Source: Chitinophagales bacterium
GTDB lineage: Bacteria; Bacteroidota; Bacteroidia; Chitinophagales; Chitinophagaceae
Reading direction: 5' to 3'
NCBI GenBank assembly: GCA_013298665.1
Contig: JAAFIK010000010.1
Location: forward strand, 44,581-102,441
Length of the DNA stretch: 57,861 nucleotides
The translations under genes were made by a program, and so were the position numbers. Shown piece by piece: positions 53,019 through 57,861 of the stretch; position 1 is the stretch's first letter; each line of letters begins with the position of its first letter. The notes under the pieces were generated by a model. That model searched no databases and was not told the DNA's origin. It saw nothing but the letters and a program-made list of their open reading frames with translations.

Positions 53019-55073
53019 ATGCTAAAAAAAAGTACAATCCTGATCAGTCTGTTTGCCTTAAGCTTAGCCAGCACCAGGGCCCAGCAAAAATTTACCCGCA
53101 ATCCCAAACCAGCGAGCTCCTTTACCATTGCCAATTATTATGATGTGCGGGACAGTAGCCACCTGAACTTCAACAGCAAAAAGGATTACCTGGATGCGCA
53201 TGCCGGGTTACTGGCTTCATGGCCGGGCCTGCGTATAAATGATGCCGGTTCCGGGTTGCCGGCGTGGAACATGGCTGCCTTTGGTTTCCTTGATGCGAAA
53301 GACGCGCAGCAAGCGCCTTTTACCGTTAACCCCAGCCTGTGGCGTCAGGCCAGACTCAACTATATTCCCGGTATATTTAAAATTGCCGATAGCCTCTACC
53401 AGGCACGCGGTTTTGGCCTGGCCAACAGTACCTTTATCCAGGGTAAAACAGGCTGGATATTGATTGATCCGCTGGAGTCTTCTGTAACAGCCAGGGCAGC
53501 CTTCGACTCATTGCTCAGCGTACTCACCAGTAAGAACATTCCGCATACCAATAAAATTTCCGCCGTTATATTTACCCATAGCCATATCGACCATTACGGG
53601 GGCATTCTTGGCATCCGGGATTATTTACTGGCGAATGCCGGTATTTATGCGCCGGCCGGTTTTCTGGACCATGCCATCAGCGAGAATACCATTGCAGGTA
53701 ATGTGATGGGCAGACGCGCTACTTATATGTACGGCTCGCTTTTACAAGCCGATACGGTAAGGATGGTGGATGCAGGTCTTGGCAAAAGAATTGCCTCAGG
53801 CAAATCGGGTATCCTGGCCAACACCGTTTCCATCAATAATGGTATCCTCCATCCTGCCCGGTTGACCATAGATAGTATTGCTGTTGAATGCTGGAGTACA
53901 CCCGGAGCAGAAGCGCCATCAGAAATGATGTTTTATTTTCCTTCCTTTAAAGCCATCTGCGCTTCCGAAGAAGTAACGCATACCATGCACAATGTATATT
54001 CGCTGCGGGGGGCAAAGGTGCGGGATGCGCTGGCCTGGAGTAAGTTTATCGATTCCACGCTCGACAGGTATGGCAATGTAGCCCGGGTTATTTTTGCCAG
54101 TCACCACTGGCCCGTAACCGGCAGCAGCGATATCAAACGCCTGCTGGTTGCGCAGCGCGATTTGTACCGCTATATGCACGACCAGAGTATGCGCATGGCC
54201 AACCAGGGCAATACGCCGCTGGTTATTGCGCAGAAAATTACGCTTCCCGAAAGTTTGGATACCGTTTGGGCAAACCGTGGTTATTACGGCACACTGAGCC
54301 ATAACTCCAAATCAGTCTATAACTATTACTTAGGCTGGTTTGATGGCAACCCGGCTAACCTTAACCCGCTTCCGCCACAAGCCGCCGCCGCTAAATATGT
54401 TGAGTTTACGGGCGGAGCTGCGGCCACTTTGGGTAAAGCTTTCACCTCATTTTCAAACGGAGAATACCGCTGGGCAGCCATGGTATTAAACCACCTCGTT
54501 TTTGCCAATCCGGATTATACGGAAGCCCGGCTTCTGCTGGCCGATACTTACGAGCAATTGGGTTACCAGGCCGAGTCTGCCCCCTGGCGCAATTTTTACC
54601 TTACCGGTGCACAGGAACTCCGCTTTAAAAACGAAACCACTGCACTGGCGAAAAACAATGTGTATCCGGAAAATGAAGTGATGAATACCATGCCGCTTGA
54701 TCAGTACCTCGATTTTATGGCCATTCACCTGGTGCCTGATTTGAAAACCAACTACAACTTCAATTTTAACATCAGGTTCAACAATCCCGGCGCAGATACC
54801 TCAACAATGATCGTCAGCCTGGAGAACAATGCCATCCATTATAAAATTCTGAAAGAAGTGCCTGCTGCCGTAAAATATGATGCCACCATTTACCTGCCGC
54901 AGGACACCATGAATGTAATCATTACCCGCGGGCCCGTTACCGGAAAAAAGTCCATGCTGGATGCTGTTGCCAAAGGGGTAGCCACCATCCGGGGCGATGC
55001 AGACAAATGGTACCGCTTTATCGGTATGCTGGAGGAGTTCAAATTCTGGTTCAATATTGTGGCACCGCAATAA
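53019..55073 (+). CDS. Alkylsulfatase-type metallo-beta-lactamase-fold hydrolase (BDS1/SdsA-like)
   Basis: 684 residues from ATG 53019, which starts a signal peptide (MLKKSTILISLFALSLASTRAQ). The MBL zinc site THSHIDH (His187, His189, Asp191, His192) lies in the N-terminal domain, followed by an alkylsulfatase dimerisation domain (~390-540) and an SCP2-like C-terminal domain (~550-684). This three-domain order matches SdsA/BDS1, which cleave long-chain alkyl sulfates such as SDS by inverting C-O cleavage. Exported or periplasmic. Its neighbour is a sulfatase, so the pair may serve sulfate-ester use. Confidence 0.94.
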   Translation: MLKKSTILISLFALSLASTRAQQKFTRNPKPASSFTIANYYDVRDSSHLNFNSKKDYLDAHAGLLASWPGLRINDAGSGLPAWNMAAFGFLDAKDAQQAPFTVNPSLWRQARLNYIPGIFKIADSLYQARGFGLANSTFIQGKTGWILIDPLESSVTARAAFDSLLSVLTSKNIPHTNKISAVIFTHSHIDHYGGILGIRDYLLANAGIYAPAGFLDHAISENTIAGNVMGRRATYMYGSLLQADTVRMVDAGLGKRIASGKSGILANTVSINNGILHPARLTIDSIAVECWSTPGAEAPSEMMFYFPSFKAICASEEVTHTMHNVYSLRGAKVRDALAWSKFIDSTLDRYGNVARVIFASHHWPVTGSSDIKRLLVAQRDLYRYMHDQSMRMANQGNTPLVIAQKITLPESLDTVWANRGYYGTLSHNSKSVYNYYLGWFDGNPANLNPLPPQAAAAKYVEFTGGAAATLGKAFTSFSNGEYRWAAMVLNHLVFANPDYTEARLLLADTYEQLGYQAESAPWRNFYLTGAQELRFKNETTALAKNNVYPENEVMNTMPLDQYLDFMAIHLVPDLKTNYNFNFNIRFNNPGADTSTMIVSLENNAIHYKILKEVPAAVKYDATIYLPQDTMNVIITRGPVTGKKSMLDAVAKGVATIRGDADKWYRFIGMLEEFKFWFNIVAPQ

Positions 55074-55504
55074 ACAGCCATTTATTCCGCTATGGATTTT
55101 TTATCTATAACCTGCTGTGCTATTAAAATGATGATCAAAAAATCAACACAGTATATTAAGTTACCAGAGAACTTAGACCAAGGTACAAAAGTTCAGTTTA
55201 CACTTGCCCGGCGGAACGCGGGGGTAGTACAGGAGTGGCGCATTTCAAATTGTCGCAAGCCGTTGCGCTGATCTTCGCTAAGATGTAGTATTGCTGAAGG
55301 TGAGTTTACAGTAGTACAGGAGTTACATCAGGGAACGAACCAGAAAACGGGGGGTAATCGTTTTCCGGGCTCTTTTTTTGTTGCTTTTTTGGAGCGGCAA
55401 AAAAGTAAAAGACGATGATTTTGAACGTAACCAAATAAACAATTGTATTCATAAATATAATAATAGCACAACGTGTTATCTCTAATCAAAAAAATAACAA
55501 CACT
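55074..55504. other. Intergenic region with a short frame, direct repeats and hairpin
   Basis: A 47-codon frame (55128-55271, MMIKKSTQYIKLPENLDQGT...) is the only candidate and has no confirming feature. GTAGTACAGGAGT occurs twice (55224-55236 and 55311-55323). CTTTTTTG (55384-55391) and CAAAAAAG (55398-55405) form a hairpin after a T-run. Nothing else is recognised. Confidence 0.45.
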
Positions 55505-57016
55505 ATGCAGATCAAAGAAAAACTGAAGGCATTAGGTCATCAGCCCGACATCATTTTAATCCTCACCGACGAGCAACGGGCCACCCAGCATTTTCCGCCG
55601 GGCTGGGAAGAAAAAAACCTGCCCACACTCACCTTTCTTAAGCAGAACGGGTTCAGCTTCGACAGGGCATTCTGTAATACCTGTATGTGCTCGCCCAGCC
55701 GCGCCACTCTGTTTACCGGTATTTATCCGGCCAAACACCAGGTTACCCAAACGCTTACCATCGGCGGCCCGTTATCACCCGCCGAACCCACCCTCAGTAA
55801 TACCACGCCCAATATCATGAACGTACTTTGGGGCGAGGGATATGATGTGCAGTACAGGGGCAAATGGCATATGAGCAAGGGCGTTGCCGGTAATGGCTCC
55901 ACCACCAATTACGACGACCTTACGTCTGCCGACATTGCCCTGTATGCCGCGATGGGCTGGGTGGCACCCGATGCCGGTGAAGATGTAAACCCGCTGAATT
56001 TTGGCGGCGGCTACGCCAACCATGATGCCCGTTATACCGCAGAAGCCATACAATACCTGCGGCAGGTAAAAGCGAGAAGGGCTGCGGGCGACCACCAGCC
56101 CTACTGTCTCATCCTGTCGCTGGTTAACCCGCACGATGTACTGGCTTATCCCAATTCGGCCGGCGCCAATGGCTACCATTCCTCCAGTTGGTCGGGCCGC
56201 GAAATAGGGTTGCCGGGCTCCATCAACGAAAACCTGCTGCGCAACAAAAAGCCCATGGCGCAGGAGCAGATTTTACTGGGGATGGTGCCGCTTTTAGGTC
56301 CCCTGCCCAATGAGGAGCAGCAGTTGAACTACATCAATTTTTACGGGTATCTCTTAACGCTCGTTGACAAAGAAGTCGGGCATTTTATTAAAGAATTATA
56401 TGCCGAAGACGCGCACGGTAAAAGACTGGCCGATTCCGCCATTGTTACCTATACCTCCGATCATGGCGAAATGGGACTGGCCCATGGCGGTTTGCGGCAG
56501 AAAACTTTTGTGGCTTATGAAGAAGCGCTGCGGGTACCGCTTGTCGTTTCCAACCCTGTGGTATTTGGCGGGCACAGCAGAAAGCACTCAATGGCGCTGG
56601 CCTCACTCATCGATATTTTTCCCACATTTATTGAGCTGGCCAATGTAGCTAATCCACCCGCAGGACTGGCCGGTACCAGTTTGCTGCCCGTTATTGAAGA
56701 CGGCACACCCGTGCAGCACAGCATCCTGTTTACTTTTGATGATACCAAAGCGGGCTCCAACAGCAATTGGTCGGTGGTAAGGGCAGCCAACCGCATCCGT
56801 TGCATCCGCACCGAAAAATGGAAATTCGATTATTATTTTGATGCCCTCGGGGCCTATTACAACCAGTACGAACTCTACGACCTGGAAAATGATCCCGATG
56901 AAATGGTAAACCTCGCTTACGATCCGGCTTACCGGGCTGTAAGAGATGATTTGCAAAAACAATTGCATGCACTTGAAACAGCAAAGCTTCGGGTAAATAC
57001 GCCTTCGGATATTTAA
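55505..57016 (+). CDS. Cytoplasmic sulfatase-type hydrolase
   Basis: 503 residues without a signal peptide. The sulfatase fold shows DIILILTDEQRATQ (metal Asp), the formylglycine site Cys62 in CSPSRAT (the C-x-P-S-R motif modified by a maturase), GYDVQYRGKWHMS and YTSDHGEMG. This type splits sulfate esters from sugars or small molecules. Modification needs an FGE or anSME, not seen in the window. It lies 431 bp behind the alkylsulfatase gene, so is probably a separate transcript. Cytoplasmic location suggests an intracellular sulfated substrate. Confidence 0.92.
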   Translation: MQIKEKLKALGHQPDIILILTDEQRATQHFPPGWEEKNLPTLTFLKQNGFSFDRAFCNTCMCSPSRATLFTGIYPAKHQVTQTLTIGGPLSPAEPTLSNTTPNIMNVLWGEGYDVQYRGKWHMSKGVAGNGSTTNYDDLTSADIALYAAMGWVAPDAGEDVNPLNFGGGYANHDARYTAEAIQYLRQVKARRAAGDHQPYCLILSLVNPHDVLAYPNSAGANGYHSSSWSGREIGLPGSINENLLRNKKPMAQEQILLGMVPLLGPLPNEEQQLNYINFYGYLLTLVDKEVGHFIKELYAEDAHGKRLADSAIVTYTSDHGEMGLAHGGLRQKTFVAYEEALRVPLVVSNPVVFGGHSRKHSMALASLIDIFPTFIELANVANPPAGLAGTSLLPVIEDGTPVQHSILFTFDDTKAGSNSNWSVVRAANRIRCIRTEKWKFDYYFDALGAYYNQYELYDLENDPDEMVNLAYDPAYRAVRDDLQKQLHALETAKLRVNTPSDI

Positions 57017-57765
57017 CCCGGAATTTGCAGTAGAAATTGTTATGAAAGTCGGGAGTGTAATAAAGACGGGTACCGCCAGGTCGGCATTGTGAATATTCCC
57101 GCAAGGTTTTTCTTTGAAAGCGTAGCAATTCCTGCGCTGAGCAGAAAAATCGGGGAAACGCCCTTGTTTGCAGGAATTTCGGCTTGCAATAGATTTTCTA
57201 TGGCAAAATTCCGGGTTTAAGTCCGGCCCGTTGGCCCGATGAAACCAGTGCGCGGTAAAACCGGTCGGGTATATGCCTGGCCGGTTTGCCGTATAAGGGG
57301 ATAAGCCGGTCGGGTTACCGGCATACCCTTGTGTCAGGCTTTGTGTCCCGGCAATTTTGTCCGCTCCCCGGTGTTATCTTTTTTTCAGCAAAATAAAATA
57401 ATAACAAAACTGTTATCTTTTTTTTGTTATCAAAAAAATGATAACAGGAAAAAGATAACGGGAGGGGGGGGAGAAGGGGAGGCGGTATGCTGCTTTTACG
57501 CCCGGCAATTAAAAATAAATTTCAAATTTTGGAAACTATTGCTATACTCGCTAAAAAGATTTTCATTGGCATATTTTCAAGCCCGGGTTTTAGAAGGGGA
57601 GCCTACAATACCGTGTTAAATTTTTTTAAGGCATTAAAAGCTGATATTCATTTTAATGTGACAGTAGAAAAAAAATTTTGTAACTTGTTTGATCATGGGG
57701 GATGTGCAATAGTCGGCTGTTTTGAAAAAAGCAGCGTATCCGTCCGAGCAAGTACATCTTTAAGC
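57017..57765. other. Gene-free region before the IS66 end
   Basis: No credible gene in 749 bp. Contains AATTCCTGC (57127-57135) with GCAGGAATT (57170-57178), a block of GTTATC/GATAAC motifs at 57373-57459 and a G-rich run near 57460-57483. AT-rich tail from 57500 may belong to the end of the IS element. Confidence 0.5.
57373..57459. repeat. Cluster of GTTATC/GATAAC motifs
   Basis: GTTATC occurs at 57373-57378, 57412-57417 and 57426-57431; the inverse GATAAC at 57440-57445 and 57454-57459. CTGTTATC and GATAACAG form an 8-bp arm pair, with a second pair nested inside. The stretch between them is T- and A-rich. Confidence 0.6.
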
Positions 57766-57861
57766 TTATTGCATTAGCGTCCACTTATGTGGCAGCAGTT
57801 CTTCAATCCTGTTGATGGGATGATTACTGATACGTTGCAGTATATCCCGCAGCCAGACAAA
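57766..57861 (-). pseudogene. IS66-family transposase, C-terminal end (runs off window)
   Basis: On the minus strand 31 codons and a stop (57768-57766) encode VWLRDILQRISNHPINRI and then EELLPHKWTLMQ, the well-known C-terminal end of IS66-type transposases (LxDVLxRLxxHPxxRIxELLPxxW). The rest of the gene lies outside, so it is listed as partial; whether the element is intact cannot be judged. Confidence 0.85.

Overview
This window looks like chromosomal DNA of a Bacteroidota bacterium, most likely from the Chitinophagaceae or a close relative. This is an inference from several signs: a 7TMS-less CarboxypepD_reg-like/TonB receptor, a protein with a type IX secretion (T9SS) C-terminal sorting domain, a GG-Bacteroidales-type peptide leader, NagB fused to an LmbE-like domain, tandem CocE hydrolases, few Shine-Dalgarno sequences at starts, and -7 boxes of the TAnnTTTG type. 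Most of the window is ordinary housekeeping and secreted-enzyme DNA, with several small accessory islands.

Layout. 1-659: 3' end of an unknown gene, a terminator and a repeat-rich spacer. 1057-3570: pfkA-pyk glycolytic operon (minus). 3739-5853: prolyl oligopeptidase. 6106-10445: DinB/DUF1572 protein, M1 aminopeptidase, HupE/UreJ protein and divergent DUF6702 protein. 10572-14519: CNNM/CorC-like transporter and PAP2 phosphatase, divergent from an LtaS-type sulfatase-fold enzyme. 14550-15100: thirteen-copy 43-bp tandem array. 15285-16539: two overlapping genes that share an FSGRxNP domain. 16608-18101: lipoprotein. 18339-19428: prfB with a complete programmed +1 frameshift. 20037-22023: ATPase/HNH-like pair resembling Septu (PtuA/PtuB), wedged directly before pruA (22026-23660). 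23733-25590: Cys-rich GG-leader peptide with a C39-like/VKOR/DsbA-like fusion, a possible RiPP or bacteriocin locus. 25968-35910: MoxR-type ATPase, then an amino-sugar/peptide salvage cluster (NagB-LmbE, GH20 hexosaminidase, two CocE hydrolases). 35970-43480: NTF2-like, DUF1761, Tex, DUF3347, TonB receptor and a small membrane protein. 43601-47879: orphan NarL-type response regulator divergent from a two-gene operon coding for a CxxCH protein and a T9SS cargo. 48072-52334: PH/SHOCT membrane protein, M13 peptidase and an exported repeat-type protein. 53019-57016: alkylsulfatase-type MBL enzyme and a cytoplasmic sulfatase. 57766-57861: 3' end of an IS66-family transposase running off the edge.

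How genes work together. pfkA and pyk are co-directional, 36 bp apart. The GH20 enzyme can release GlcNAc whose phosphate is drained by NagB; the CocE hydrolases are probably co-transcribed with GH20. The 44673/46971 pair appears to be an exported module behind a promoter that carries a dyad next to a response-regulator gene.

The least explained parts are the 43-bp array, the Cys-rich peptide/VKOR locus, the ATPase/HNH-like pair with an apparently degenerate zinc site, an interlocked (pseudoknot-type) inverted repeat at 42788-42838, and a dispersed family of GTACTTAG-type palindromes at gene 3' ends. No rRNA, tRNA or CRISPR array was recognised.
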